In this document: piece by piece, positions 1-9,457 of the stretch
How the letters are laid out: each line of letters starts with the position of its first letter
How positions within the stretch are numbered: the stretch's first letter is position 1
Origin: Noviherbaspirillum saxi
Lineage (GTDB): Bacteria; Pseudomonadota; Gammaproteobacteria; Burkholderiales; Burkholderiaceae_D
Assembly: GCF_003591035.1 (NCBI RefSeq)
Contig: NZ_QYUO01000002.1
Location: 1,364,001-1,428,000 of the forward strand
DNA: 64,000 nt
Reading direction: 5' to 3'
Made by a program: the position numbers and the translations under genes
Notes under the pieces: model-generated
What the model saw: only the letters and a program-made list of their open reading frames with translations
Databases searched by the model: none
What the model was told of the DNA's origin: nothing

Positions 1-927
1 GTCAGAGGATGCAGTACGCTCTACGGAGCGATAGTATTCGTACTTCGGCCTGCGCGCTTCCAAGTACTTGCGGAGCGTTGCATCGTCTGCCAGTTCAACG
101 AACTCGACGCGCCGGTTTTGAGCATGTCCTGCGTCGGTGCTATTGTCGGCGATCGGATAGCTCTCGCCCGCCCCCTGGAAGTACAGGGAATCGAGGGGGA
201 TACCTTGCTGGCTCAGGAATTTTGCGACCGCTCGCGCGCGCCGTTCGGATAGGTCAGCATTGAGTCTTGACGATCCGGTATCGTCGGTATGGCCGACCAG
301 GAGCAGCTTGCGTTTGGCCATATGTCGCAGGTAGTTCTCCTTTTCCTGCTGATTCTTGATTTTGTCGGCCATGATGCGTGCATTGTAGCTTTGCGCAATC
401 GCGGTGAAGTAATCCTGCGCACGCGGTGTGAGTCGGTCCGAACCGGACTCGAAGTGCCCGCCCTCCGGGGTATGGTCGCGAATCGCGACGACACTGCCAA
501 TGGCATTTTTTTTGATTTCTTCCGCTTGCCGATTGTCTTTAAGCGCAGCGTCTTCAATCGTCACACCGCGACTGTCGACCGTAGCGAACGCAATATCCAG
601 GTTGTACTGTTTCGCCACCTTGGACAACTCGCAACGCCGCATGTCCATATCTGCGCCGATCAGGCCTCCGATCAACGCACCGGCACCCGCGCCGACAAAT
701 TTGCCACTGTGCTTGTCTAACTGATGTGCGATGACGGCGCCGGCGATGGCACCAACGGCGATGCCTATATTACGTGCGTTGTTGGAACAAGGATCGTCGT
801 TATTGAAGGTCTGCTTGAAGGAAGGCTGGCCAGTTTTTGGGTCGACAGCGCAGCCGTTTGCGAGAAAACATAATGCAACTGCAAGAGAGATCTTACTGAG
901 CACTAACCGCTGTTTTTTCTTGGTCAT
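1..927 (-). CDS. OmpA-family lipoprotein with glycine zipper (3' end outside the window)
   Basis: The reading frame is open from an ATG at 927 to the window edge, giving 309 codons without a stop, so the C-terminus is cut off. The N-terminus has a charged start, a hydrophobic stretch and a lipobox (FLANGC), which indicates an outer-membrane lipoprotein. Residues about 50-95 form a glycine-zipper segment rich in GAxxG repeats. Residues about 160-290 carry an OmpA/Pal-type peptidoglycan-binding domain, seen in the HTDDTGS, NADLSERRARAV and NRRVEF motifs. Such proteins anchor the outer membrane to the cell wall. Family membership is clear; the exact role is not. It stands alone, transcribed toward the window edge, with no partner gene visible. 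Confidence 0.85.
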   Translation of the reverse strand, partial: MTKKKQRLVLSKISLAVALCFLANGCAVDPKTGQPSFKQTFNNDDPCSNNARNIGIAVGAIAGAVIAHQLDKHSGKFVGAGAGALIGGLIGADMDMRRCELSKVAKQYNLDIAFATVDSRGVTIEDAALKDNRQAEEIKKNAIGSVVAIRDHTPEGGHFESGSDRLTPRAQDYFTAIAQSYNARIMADKIKNQQEKENYLRHMAKRKLLLVGHTDDTGSSRLNADLSERRARAVAKFLSQQGIPLDSLYFQGAGESYPIADNSTDAGHAQNRRVEFVELADDATLRKYLEARRPKYEYYRSVERTASSD

Positions 928-1758
928 TGTTGTTCTTGAATAAGGATGGATCGTCGAATCTCGTGCTCGATGAACGCTCGTGGCATGCAGAAGCGACGGC
1001 GAAATTAGCGGCGACATGTTCCCTTCCTACTATAAGGAACATATGCAAGGACCGACGAGCCAAGTGCGCTTCGGGCGGCGCGGTTAAGACTAAATCGGAG
1101 AGTAGTTGGATAGGATTGCCCCTGCTGCGGCTGCTATGAAATAAAGGTCCCTGCCGAATGGTTTTAGTATTCTTTATGTTTCTCTAAAGAAAATACGCTT
1201 CATTAGAGACTAGCCGCACAAAACGCGCATCCCATAAACATGGGGTTTCTAGGGAAAAATGGTAGTAGTCAATTACGTTGACTGGAGAGGTACCGACAGA
1301 GGCGGAAGCTCAGAATCTTTTCTGCTTCGAACTTGTAAACACAACACAAATCAATCAGCGAAGGGCGCAGCCTTTATGTAGCGCCCGACGGACTTGCGAT
1401 AATCGGCTTTGCCAGTAGTGGAGTGGAATAAAAACGATCTCGGACCAGTGCGCAGTCCAAATACGATAGCGATAATTAAAGGTCTTATGGACGGCATGCT
1501 GCCACGCAGAAGTTGTCAAATCTATACCAAATAGACTGGATCCTCGACCGTCTGCTTGTGCCGAGAGTAATCGTTCACGAAGTTTTAAGGCCTGACCAAA
1601 TCTGACAGCCCCCAGCAGGTCAAGACCGGTTCACTACAAATCATCTCCATGCTCATGGCCACCGCTAGCATCGTTAAGAATGCAGGATCTGACAAAGCTT
1701 GTGACAACACCGAGCGGGGATCAACGTTTTCGCAATCGCATTATTGGTAGCCGCCCAT
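928..1758. other. Gene-poor interval
   Basis: About 830 bases with no convincing gene on either strand. The open frames are short, lack ribosome binding sites and have no recognisable protein character. Composition is more AT-rich and mixed than in neighbouring genes, so it may be an old intergenic region or decayed sequence. I saw no repeat, tRNA or clear promoter. Confidence 0.5.
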
Positions 1759-2139
1759 TCAGACTGCACGATGCCGGGTTCCCGCCCCGCGGGTGACGTG
1801 AAGAACGCGGCTTGGCAGGTGCACTTTCGCGGTATGCCATACGCCGCGAGGAACAACGACGGCTCCGCTATCTTTCAAAACCAACTCCTGCACGCCATCG
1901 GATTTCTCGAGCAGAAGCCTGATGGAACCAGACAGAAGATAGACAAATTCATCTGCTTCGGGATGCATTTCCCAGTTCGGCCAGTCTGCGGTGAATTCGT
2001 ATTCGGAGATCAGCCAGCCGCTGCCGTAGCGTTCGATTTCGGTCTCCGGCAAACTCCAGAACTGCTCGCCTCCCGGCAGTTCGGTTGCCATACCGTCCGC
2101 AGCGAGGTGCACATAGGAGTGTTGAGGGTTCAGCGCCAT
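1759..2139 (-). CDS. Cupin-domain protein
   Basis: A 126-residue single-domain cupin. The conserved small beta-barrel is shown by the WEMHPEADEFVYLLSG segment (metal-binding His and Glu region of cupin motif 1) and by the VVPRGVWHTAKV segment (motif 2 His). The ATG at 2139 is chosen because GAGAGG lies a few bases upstream; an in-frame start 33 bases further upstream has no such site. Small cupins of this kind bind a metal and act as isomerases, dioxygenases or ligand sensors. The substrate cannot be read from sequence, and the gene stands alone. Confidence 0.8.
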   Translation of the reverse strand: MALNPQHSYVHLAADGMATELPGGEQFWSLPETEIERYGSGWLISEYEFTADWPNWEMHPEADEFVYLLSGSIRLLLEKSDGVQELVLKDSGAVVVPRGVWHTAKVHLPSRVLHVTRGAGTRHRAV

Positions 2140-2238
2140 GATGCCTCTCGGTTCAAATAGGTGATGGAGCACGAACCCACTAAAAAGCCCTTCGCGAAAT
2201 CGGGCGGCTGGCTTTCACTGCGGGTTATTTCCTGCGCG

Positions 2239-2403
2239 TTATTTCGACTTTTTGTCCGCAGCTTGATCTGCGCCGGTATCAGCTTGCTTGGTATTTCGCT
2301 CCACGCGCGGCTTTCCGGGTGGCACTCTCTTGGTATTCCTGAATTCGCTGTACTTGGTCCCGGTCTTGTCAGCTGGATACTTGTTGTTTGCGGTCTTAGC
2401 CAT
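2239..2403 (-). CDS. Small basic hypothetical protein (54 aa)
   Basis: An ATG at 2403 is preceded by AAAGGAAATCCT, a good ribosome binding site, and leads into 54 codons ending in TAA. The product is hydrophilic and rich in Lys, Arg, Thr and Asn, starting MAKTANNKYPADKTGTKYSE, with no hydrophobic segment. It looks like an unstructured nucleic-acid-associated or stress-type small protein, but I recognise no family. The evidence is the strong ribosome binding site and the biased composition only. Confidence 0.5.
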   Translation of the reverse strand: MAKTANNKYPADKTGTKYSEFRNTKRVPPGKPRVERNTKQADTGADQAADKKSK

Positions 2404-2522
2404 AGGATTTCCTTTAATAGGTCGTTGTGAACAGAAAATGATTAGTCACATCGTTTCCTAATAAGGTTTCATGTTCTTTCCGGCATCGAAATGGATATCC
2501 GCGATCGATATCCATCGGCAAT

Positions 2523-3407
2523 TCAATGTTGCGCCGGTGCAAAAAAGCGTTCGCCCATTTCTTCAAGACCCAGGGTTTCCATCATTTCCTGCAGCTTCTG
2601 GCTGGGACGACTGCGCGGCAAGTTTTTATAGCTTGCGATGATCAGTTCATTCTTCATCGAGTGTTCCCACCCTACCAGTTCAGTGACGTTGACCTGATAG
2701 CCGTGGGCTTCCAACTGCAGGCAGCGCAGTACATTCGTCACCTGACTTCCGAATTCGCGGGTATGCAAGGGATGACGCCAGATCTCGGTCAGTACGCTCT
2801 TGCCGAGCGCCTTGCCCTTGTTGCGCTTGAGTACACTTGCAACCTCCGCCTGACAGCAGGGTACGAGGACAATGAACTTCGCCTTCTTTTCCAGCGCGAA
2901 GCGGATCGCATCATCGGTCGCGGTATTGCAGGCATGCAGCGCCGTGACCACGTCGACCGTCGCGGGCAACAATGGAGAAGTGATCGAATCGGCAACCGAA
3001 AGGTTGAGGAACGACATGCCGGGAAAATCGAGTTTCTTCGCGAGCGCTTCCGATTTCGCCACCAGCTCGTCGCGTGTTTCGATACCGTAGATATGCCCTC
3101 CCGTCTCCAGCGTTTTGAAGAACAGGTCGTACAGGATGAAGCCAAGATAGGACTTGCCGGCGCCGTGGTCGACCAGCGTCAATTCCTGCTTGTCCTGCAC
3201 GATCTGTTGCAGCAGCGGTTCGATGAATTGATACAGGTGATAGACCTGCTTGAGCTTGCGTCGGCTGTCCTGGTTCAGCTTGCCGTCGCGCGTCAGAATA
3301 TGCAGTTCCTTGAGCAGTTCAATCGACTGCCCGGGCTTGATTTCGGGAATGTTGTGCATGGTAAGAAATGGGTAAAGGCAGCGCAGCCATTGTTGCAAGA
3401 CAGGCAT
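2523..3407 (-). CDS. SAM-dependent methyltransferase, Methyltransf_32 type
   Basis: A 294-residue protein with a Rossmann-type methyltransferase core. The SAM-binding motif I is LVDHGAGKSYLGFIL (residues about 77-91), followed by an acidic motif at IYGIETRDEL. The segments TALHACNTATDDAI and VLVPCCQ are typical of the Methyltransf_32 group, whose members methylate small molecules, RNA or protein. An internal ATG at 3359 (MHNIPEI) is an alternative start, since the first 16 residues carry no recognisable feature. The gene is separate from its neighbours, and the substrate is unknown. Confidence 0.8.
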   Translation of the reverse strand: MPVLQQWLRCLYPFLTMHNIPEIKPGQSIELLKELHILTRDGKLNQDSRRKLKQVYHLYQFIEPLLQQIVQDKQELTLVDHGAGKSYLGFILYDLFFKTLETGGHIYGIETRDELVAKSEALAKKLDFPGMSFLNLSVADSITSPLLPATVDVVTALHACNTATDDAIRFALEKKAKFIVLVPCCQAEVASVLKRNKGKALGKSVLTEIWRHPLHTREFGSQVTNVLRCLQLEAHGYQVNVTELVGWEHSMKNELIIASYKNLPRSRPSQKLQEMMETLGLEEMGERFFAPAQH

Positions 3408-3554
3408 TGAATCGGGAGCGCTGGCGGCGGGATGCGGAATTTTACCTTATTCGGATCGGACGCCATTGCGGACTCGGGCGCCGATACGCTTATCGAGGCT
3501 ATCTAATTTAGCGGACATCGTTTTATCATGATGGCTACGCAAACAGAGGAAAAC

Positions 3555-4082
3555 ATGCAGATACGGGATGCAAACATTAACGACATCGATCGCATCGCTG
3601 AAATTTATAACGATGCGGTTCTCAATACGACAGCAATCTGGAATGAAATTGCTGTCGATGCGGCCAACCGTGCGGCTTGGCTGGCAGATAGGCAACGCGT
3701 GGGGTACCCGGTCCTCGTTGCCGTTGACGACGCCGGAATGGTGCTCGGGTATGCTTCATTCGGCGACTGGCGTGCTTTCGACGGTTACCGGCATACAGTG
3801 GAGCACTCCGTGTATGTCAGCAAGGATAGCCGTGGCGCAGGGACTGGAAAAGCATTGATGATTGCGCTGATCGAGCGTGCGAGGGAGCTTGGCAAGCATG
3901 TGATGGTCGCAGGCATAGAAGCAGGCAACGATGCATCGATTCAATTGCACCGCAAGCTGGGATTCGAGCAGGTCGGGCTGATGAAGGAAGTCGGTACCAA
4001 GTTCGGAAGATGGCTCGATCTCGCGTTCCTGCAGTTGACGCTTGACTCGCGCGCCGATCCGGACGCCGGCCAGAGATCCTGA
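3555..4082 (+). CDS. mnaT: L-amino-acid N-acetyltransferase, MnaT/YncA type
   Basis: A 175-residue GNAT enzyme. The acetyl-CoA-binding motif A is VSKDSRGAGTGKALM. The segments IYNDAVLNTTAIWNE, YASFGDWRAFDGYRHTVEHSVYV, GKHVMVAGIE and KFGRWLDL match E. coli MnaT (YncA) almost position for position, as far as I recall that sequence. MnaT acetylates methionine sulfone, methionine sulfoximine and related toxic methionine analogues in the cytoplasm; the phosphinothricin acetyltransferases are close relatives. The ATG at 3555 is preferred over the frame start at 3528 because AGAGGAAAAC lies just before it. The gene converges on gcdH, with a strong hairpin between them. Confidence 0.9.
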   Translation: MQIRDANINDIDRIAEIYNDAVLNTTAIWNEIAVDAANRAAWLADRQRVGYPVLVAVDDAGMVLGYASFGDWRAFDGYRHTVEHSVYVSKDSRGAGTGKALMIALIERARELGKHVMVAGIEAGNDASIQLHRKLGFEQVGLMKEVGTKFGRWLDLAFLQLTLDSRADPDAGQRS

Positions 4083-4098
4083 TACAGGAATAAGAAAC

Positions 4099-4127
4099 CC
4101 GGCGAAGGCGGAAGACCGCCTCGCCGG
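4099..4127 (-). terminator. Hairpin between convergent mnaT and gcdH
   Basis: CCGGCGA-A-GGCGG, a four-base loop AAGA, then CCGCC-TCGCCGG: a 12-bp stem with one bulged A. Read on the minus strand it is followed by GGGTTTCTTATT, a moderately T-rich tail. It therefore probably ends the gcdH transcript and may also stop mnaT. Confidence 0.65.
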
Positions 4128-4141
4128 AATGGCGTGGCGCC

Positions 4142-5329
4142 TTAAAACGCCGCGATGCCTGTCTGTTCTCGGCCCAGGATCAGTGCATGAATGTCATGCG
4201 TGCCTTCATAGGTGTTCACCACTTCCAGATTCACCATATGACGGATCACACCGAACTCGTCCGAGATCCCGTTCCCGCCCAGCATGTCGCGCGCCATCCG
4301 CGCCACGTCCAAGGCCTTGCCGCAGGAATTACGCTTCATCATCGAGGTGATCGCGACTGCCGCCGTGCCTTCATCCTTCATCCGCCCCAAGCGCAGGCAA
4401 CCCTGCAAACCCATCGTGATTTCGGTTTGCATGTCGGCCAGCTTTTTCTGGATCAACTGGTTGGCCGCCAGCGGCTTGCCGAACTGCTTGCGGTCCAGCA
4501 CGTACTGCCGTGCGGTATGCCAGCAGGCTTCGGCTGCACCCAAGGCACCCCAGGCAATGCCGTAACGGGCAGAATTGAGGCAGGTGAACGGTCCCTTTAG
4601 TCCACGCACTTCCGGAAACGCGTTTTCTTCCGGGCAGAACACTTCATCCATCACGATTTCGCCAGTGATCGAGGCGCGCAAGCCGAACTTGCCTTCGATC
4701 TTGGGCGCCGACAATCCCTTCCAGCCTTTTTCCAGCACGAAGCCGCGGATCGCGCCTTCGTCATCCTTGGCCCAGACCACGAATACATCGGCAATCGGGG
4801 AATTGGAAATCCACATCTTGCTGCCGGAAAGGCTGTAGCCGCCATGGACCTTCTTGGCCCGCGTGACCATCGATCCCGGATCGGAACCATGATCCGGTTC
4901 GGTCAGGCCGAAGCAACCGATCCATTCGCCGGTGGCCAGCTTGGGCAGGTATTTCTCCTTGGTCTGTTCGTTGCCGAATTCAAAGATCGGCACCATCACC
5001 AGCGAGCTTTGCACGCTCATCATCGAGCGGTAGCCGGAATCGACGCGTTCGACTTCGCGCGCGATCAAGCCGTAAGACACATAGTTCAGGCCGGGACCGC
5101 CATACTGTTCCGGAATGGTGGGGCCGAGCAAGCCGAGTTCCCCCATTTCGCGAAAGATCGCTGGATCGGTTTTTTCATGGCGAAAGGCTTCGAGCACGCG
5201 CGGCTGCAGCTTGTCCTGGCAGTAGGCTGCGGCGGCATCGCGCACCATGCGCTCGTCATTGTTCAACTGCTGGTCCAGCAGCAACGGATCGTCCCAGTGG
5301 AAACTTGCTTTTGTCTTTGATGTACTCAT
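4142..5329 (-). CDS. gcdH: Glutaryl-CoA dehydrogenase
   Basis: A 395-residue acyl-CoA dehydrogenase of the glutaryl-CoA group: FAD-dependent oxidation and decarboxylation of glutaryl-CoA to crotonyl-CoA and CO2. Diagnostic segments are the FAD-binding [14 protein letters not shown] and [17 protein letters not shown], the [30 protein letters not shown] helix pair, and the C-terminal [16 protein letters not shown] with the catalytic base Glu at about residue 375. The length is normal. The start at 5329 follows GGAGCGGTA. It is the last gene of the minus-strand nicotinate-type operon, 39 bases after nicB. Glutaryl-CoA is the expected end of the reductive nicotinate route, so its position there is meaningful rather than accidental. 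Confidence 0.93.
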   Translation of the reverse strand: MSTSKTKASFHWDDPLLLDQQLNNDERMVRDAAAAYCQDKLQPRVLEAFRHEKTDPAIFREMGELGLLGPTIPEQYGGPGLNYVSYGLIAREVERVDSGYRSMMSVQSSLVMVPIFEFGNEQTKEKYLPKLATGEWIGCFGLTEPDHGSDPGSMVTRAKKVHGGYSLSGSKMWISNSPIADVFVVWAKDDEGAIRGFVLEKGWKGLSAPKIEGKFGLRASITGEIVMDEVFCPEENAFPEVRGLKGPFTCLNSARYGIAWGALGAAEACWHTARQYVLDRKQFGKPLAANQLIQKKLADMQTEITMGLQGCLRLGRMKDEGTAAVAITSMMKRNSCGKALDVARMARDMLGGNGISDEFGVIRHMVNLEVVNTYEGTHDIHALILGREQTGIAAF

Positions 5330-5368
5330 TACCGCTCCTTCGTCAATTCGACTCGTTCTTGAAATGCA

Positions 5369-8300
5369 TTATTGCGGGCTGGCGTTGCGCAACCTCGCGA
5401 CCGTTTGTTCGATGTCGTTCCATGCCGGTTTATCTGGCGCATAAACCTGTCGCATGTAACGCGCAAGCTGTGCAATCTGTTCGTCGCCGAGATTATCCTT
5501 GAACGCCGGCATGAACCCCATTTCGCGGCTTGCCGGCTGCTGTATGCCATGCAGGATGATCTGTACCAGATTGTCCGGCGTGGCGCTGTACAGGTTGCTG
5601 TTGAGTGCAAGCGACTTGTTCAGGCCGAGCACCGCCGGTCCGTTGCCATCGTGGTGACAGCTACCGCAAGCGGCGCTGAACAGACGGCTGTCCGCCTCCC
5701 TGAACTGCCCGGCGCGGGCGTTGGCTGCCGTCACCAGTTCTTGCGCCGCGACCTTGGCCTGCTGTATCGGAGCGGGCGTATTGAATGTCGCCAGATAGTG
5801 CGCCATTGCGCGCAGATCTTCATCGGGCAGTGCCGCAAGTTCTTGCACCACCGGCGCCATCGGCCCGGCTGCGACGCCATGCTGTTCGGTATGCCCGAAC
5901 CTCAGGTAGCGGAACAATTCCTGCTCGCTCCACGGCACGGGTGCATGGCTAAGAGAAGTCAGGGCTGGCGCTTCCCAGCCCTCGACGACTGCACCCGATA
6001 AATAACTCGCACCGAATTTTTCAGCACCCGCAGCATTACGCGGACTGTGGCAGGCGGCGCAATGCCCTACCCCGTTCACCAGATAGGCGCCGCGATTCCA
6101 CTGCGCCGATCTGTCCGGATCGGCCGTGTCCGGACCCGGCTTCAGGTAAAGCGCGTTCCACACACTCATCAGCGGTCGGACGCCGAAGGGAAAAGCCAGT
6201 TTCGTTTCCGGCACTTCGGCGCGTACCGGCGCTTGCGACATCAGATACGCATACATCGCCATCAGGTCGTCATCGCTCATTTTGGTGAACGATGTGTACG
6301 GAAATGCCGGATACAGATGGCGGCCGTCGCGCGATATGCCTTCGCGCATCGCGCGCTGAAAAGCCGTGAAAGACCATTTGCCGATCCCTGTGTCGGGATC
6401 GGGAGTCAGATTGGTTGTGAAGATTTTTCCGAATGGCGTATCCAGCGCACGGCCTCCGGCGTTGCGGATTCCGCCGGGCGCGGTATGACATACCGCGCAG
6501 TCGCCGGCCGCGGCCAGCAGACGGCCACGTTCAATGACACGCTCGGAGTATATAGACGGATCGATGCGTGCCACTTCGGGAATGGATGATTTCCATCCGG
6601 CGGCAGCGGCAACCAGGCCGGCGGCTCCCGCCAGCAAGGCGCCGGGAATTGCCCACCATGCCCGCCGGCCGCGCGGCGGCGTCGCGGCAACAAGCGGCGG
6701 CGGTTCGAGCGCCGCCTTCACCACTTCCGGCGTGAACGGCGGCTGCCGGAAGCGAACGCCGGTCGCGTCGAAAATGGCATTGGCGATCGCTGCGGTCCCG
6801 GGGACCGATGAAGACTCGCCGGCGCCCAGTGGAGGCTGATCGGGATGCGGCATCATCATGACATCGATGACCGGGACCTCGCGGAAATTCAGGATCGGAT
6901 AACTGCCCCATTCGCGATTGAGCACCGCATTGGTTTGCGGATCGACCTGAACTTTTTCCTTCAGCGCGCGGCTGGTGGTTTGCACCACGTTGCCATGGAT
7001 CTGATGCTTCACGCCGGCCGGATTGACCATCAAGCCGGCATCGTGTCCCACCACGACGCGGCGCACATGCACTTCGCCGGTATTGCGGTTGACTTCAACG
7101 TCCGCCACCCAGGCAGCCCACGCCGCGCCAAAACCCGGAAAGCGGCTATGCACATAACGCGCGTAGGCAAAGCCCTGCCCCTTCAGGAACTCGCCGTCGG
7201 CTGCTTGCTGCTGCGGCTTCGTGTGCTTAACCCAGCCGGCACGCTGGGCTGTCGCGCGCACCAGTTCCGCCGCCCTGTCGTCTTTCAGGTGGCGCAGCCG
7301 GAACTCGACCGGGTCGACCCCCGCCTCGTTAGCCAGTTCATCGATATAACTTTCGTGCGCGAACGAGTTCGGCAATGCGGAGACGCCGCGCAGCCAGGAT
7401 GCGCGCAGAATCGGTGCCATGTCGTTGATCGTGACGCGCAGATGCTTGTAGTCGTAAGGCGGCACCGAGGTGCGGTCGCCCATTTCATAGGCAGTCGGCG
7501 TCGGCACGACCTTCCCGGTCAGCAGCAAGGCCAGGGTCACCGCGCCATTGGAGGGATAGGACGTCTGGAAGTCATATCCCGCGACGCTGCCGTCGGCGTT
7601 CAAGCCACCGCGTATATCCATCAACTGGGCCGCACCTTTCGGTTCCCACTGGTGCTCCTGTGCACGCGTTAGTTGGACCCGCACCGGTTGTCCGACCGCG
7701 CGCGATAGCAAGGCAGCGTCGGCTGCGACATCGTCGGCGCAATTGCGGCCATAGCAGCCGGCGGCCTCCATGCGGACGATGTCGACCGCCAAATCGGACA
7801 TGTCCATAAGTTTCGCAAGGTCGGCGCGCAGCACATGCGGATTCTGCGAACCCGCCCATACTGTCAGACGGTCGGCATGCCAGTCAGCGACCGCGCACGA
7901 CGGCCCGATCGAGCCGTGCAATTGGTAGGGCCAGACATACGTTCTGTCCATGCGCACAGCCGCACCTGCCAATGCCGCGTCAACATCGCCCTGGTTGGCG
8001 ACCACGCGTTGCGTGGATGGATTGGCGCGAATCGCAGCTTCGACATCGCCCAGCGCAGGCATCGCCGGCCAGTCTCTCCATGTAACGCGCAACTCCCGCA
8101 TGGCTTGTTCCGCATGTTCTTCGCGCGCGGCCACGACGCCGACAAAATCGCCGATCACGACCACGCCGGCAATACCGGGGATATGCGAAATCGAATTTTC
8201 ATCGACCGCTTCAAGCGTATTGCCGATAAAGTCGCCATGATCGGCACCGGCATATGGCGGCCTTATTACGCGGCCATGCAACATGCCGGGCACGCGCATG

Positions 8301-8950
8301 TCATGCACAAAGGTCAGTTCGCCTGCGGCCTTGGCCGGAATATCGACACGCGGCGTACTTTGTCCCACCAGTCGATAATCTTCCGGCCGCTTCAACGGTA
8401 CATCGACATCAAGTGGCAACTCGACATGCCGGTCGCGCACCAGATCGGCATAGGCGAGCGATCGGTCCGGTTCGGCGCGAACGAATACCGCGCCAGCGTC
8501 AATCGCCAATGCCTCGGGCGATACGCCGAATTCCTGGGCCGCTTGCTGCAACAGCCATCGACGCGCCTGCGCGGCGGCGGCGCGCAGAGGCACGGCGTGG
8601 ATCTGCAAGGAAGCGCTTGCGATGGTGGCGCCCTGGTTCGGCGCGCGTGTCGTATCGCCAAGAACCATGCTGACACAGGCCATGCGGACATCGAGTTCTT
8701 CCGCTACGATTTGCGCAAGCGCGGTGCGAATGCCGGTTCCAAGGTCGACATGCCCATTGAGGGCGGTAACGCTGCCATCGTCCCAGACCGCCACCAGAAT
8801 TTCCACGCCTTCGGCCGAGTTACCCGGCACTGCGGCCGGCTGACCTTTTACCGGAGGCAATGGCGGGGGCGGATCGCGCGTAACCAACAATACACCTGAG
8901 GCTTGATGAAAGTCGCGCCTGGTCTGCGGCATGTCGGCACGTCGGTTCAT
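5369..8950 (-). CDS. nicB: Nicotinate dehydrogenase-like large subunit: molybdopterin domain fused to three cytochrome c domains
   Basis: A 1193-residue protein. Residues 1 to about 750 are the molybdenum-cofactor part of the xanthine oxidase family, starting with a Tat-like RRDF motif and ending with GAGESS near residue 708, which carries the catalytic Glu. A hydrophobic segment at about 765-785 should anchor the protein in the membrane. Three c-type haem sites follow: CAVCH (about 817), CAACH (about 962) and CGSCH (about 1093). This architecture and length match Pseudomonas NicB, which with NicA hydroxylates nicotinate at C6 and passes electrons to the respiratory chain. The start is the ATG overlapping the nicA stop (ATGA). 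Isoquinoline or aldehyde oxidation are possible alternatives; the neighbouring hnr and ena favour nicotinate. Confidence 0.85.
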   Translation of the reverse strand: MNRRADMPQTRRDFHQASGVLLVTRDPPPPLPPVKGQPAAVPGNSAEGVEILVAVWDDGSVTALNGHVDLGTGIRTALAQIVAEELDVRMACVSMVLGDTTRAPNQGATIASASLQIHAVPLRAAAAQARRWLLQQAAQEFGVSPEALAIDAGAVFVRAEPDRSLAYADLVRDRHVELPLDVDVPLKRPEDYRLVGQSTPRVDIPAKAAGELTFVHDMRVPGMLHGRVIRPPYAGADHGDFIGNTLEAVDENSISHIPGIAGVVVIGDFVGVVAAREEHAEQAMRELRVTWRDWPAMPALGDVEAAIRANPSTQRVVANQGDVDAALAGAAVRMDRTYVWPYQLHGSIGPSCAVADWHADRLTVWAGSQNPHVLRADLAKLMDMSDLAVDIVRMEAAGCYGRNCADDVAADAALLSRAVGQPVRVQLTRAQEHQWEPKGAAQLMDIRGGLNADGSVAGYDFQTSYPSNGAVTLALLLTGKVVPTPTAYEMGDRTSVPPYDYKHLRVTINDMAPILRASWLRGVSALPNSFAHESYIDELANEAGVDPVEFRLRHLKDDRAAELVRATAQRAGWVKHTKPQQQAADGEFLKGQGFAYARYVHSRFPGFGAAWAAWVADVEVNRNTGEVHVRRVVVGHDAGLMVNPAGVKHQIHGNVVQTTSRALKEKVQVDPQTNAVLNREWGSYPILNFREVPVIDVMMMPHPDQPPLGAGESSSVPGTAAIANAIFDATGVRFRQPPFTPEVVKAALEPPPLVAATPPRGRRAWWAIPGALLAGAAGLVAAAAGWKSSIPEVARIDPSIYSERVIERGRLLAAAGDCAVCHTAPGGIRNAGGRALDTPFGKIFTTNLTPDPDTGIGKWSFTAFQRAMREGISRDGRHLYPAFPYTSFTKMSDDDLMAMYAYLMSQAPVRAEVPETKLAFPFGVRPLMSVWNALYLKPGPDTADPDRSAQWNRGAYLVNGVGHCAACHSPRNAAGAEKFGASYLSGAVVEGWEAPALTSLSHAPVPWSEQELFRYLRFGHTEQHGVAAGPMAPVVQELAALPDEDLRAMAHYLATFNTPAPIQQAKVAAQELVTAANARAGQFREADSRLFSAACGSCHHDGNGPAVLGLNKSLALNSNLYSATPDNLVQIILHGIQQPASREMGFMPAFKDNLGDEQIAQLARYMRQVYAPDKPAWNDIEQTVARLRNASPQ

Positions 8951-9444
8951 GCGGATTCTCCCTGCGATGCGGCCAGCATCTGCGCTGCACGCTTTACCGC
9001 CTGCATGATCTCGATATGCGTTCCGCACCGGCACAGGTTGTGCGACAGCGCGTCCCGAATCTGGATATCAGTGGGGTTACGGTTGGATTGCAGCAGCGCG
9101 ACGGTGGTCATGATCATTCCGTTAAGACAATAACCGCATTGCGCCGCCTGCTCTTCGATGAATGCCTGCTGCACCACATGCAGCGCATCGGGGCCGCCCA
9201 AGCCTTCCAGCGTAGTGATGCGACGGCCTGCGATACCATCTACAGGAATCAGGCAGGAGCGCGCGCACTTGCCGTCGACCAGCACGGTACAGGCGCCGCA
9301 TTGTCCGAGACCGCAACCATACTTCGGACTGTTGAGGCCGAGGTCGTTGCGCAGGACATACAGCAAGGGCGCGCTGCCAGGCACGTCGAGGCAATGCTGC
9401 TCGCCATTGACGATCAGCGAGACAGCCTCTGGCGAAGTGTTCAT
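8947..9444 (-). CDS. nicA: Nicotinate dehydrogenase-like small [2Fe-2S] subunit
   Basis: A 165-residue iron-sulfur subunit of the xanthine oxidase family. It has a plant-type [2Fe-2S] site (CGLGQCGACTVLVDGKCARSC) and an alpha-helical second [2Fe-2S] site (QCGYCLNGMI and CRCGTH). It relays electrons from the molybdenum site of the large subunit to the haems. The ATG at 9444 is chosen because AGGTGAGGGC sits immediately before it; a GTG nine bases upstream is less likely. It begins 13 bases after the ABC ATPase gene and overlaps nicB by four bases, so the two subunits are translationally coupled. Confidence 0.88.
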   Translation of the reverse strand: MNTSPEAVSLIVNGEQHCLDVPGSAPLLYVLRNDLGLNSPKYGCGLGQCGACTVLVDGKCARSCLIPVDGIAGRRITTLEGLGGPDALHVVQQAFIEEQAAQCGYCLNGMIMTTVALLQSNRNPTDIQIRDALSHNLCRCGTHIEIMQAVKRAAQMLAASQGESA

Positions 9445-9457
9445 TGCCCTCACCTGG

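Noticed and set aside
2526..3410. Plus-strand frame covering the methyltransferase gene
   Set aside because: It is the antisense shadow of a gene with clear methyltransferase motifs; the translated product has no domain and an Arg/Gln/His-rich composition.
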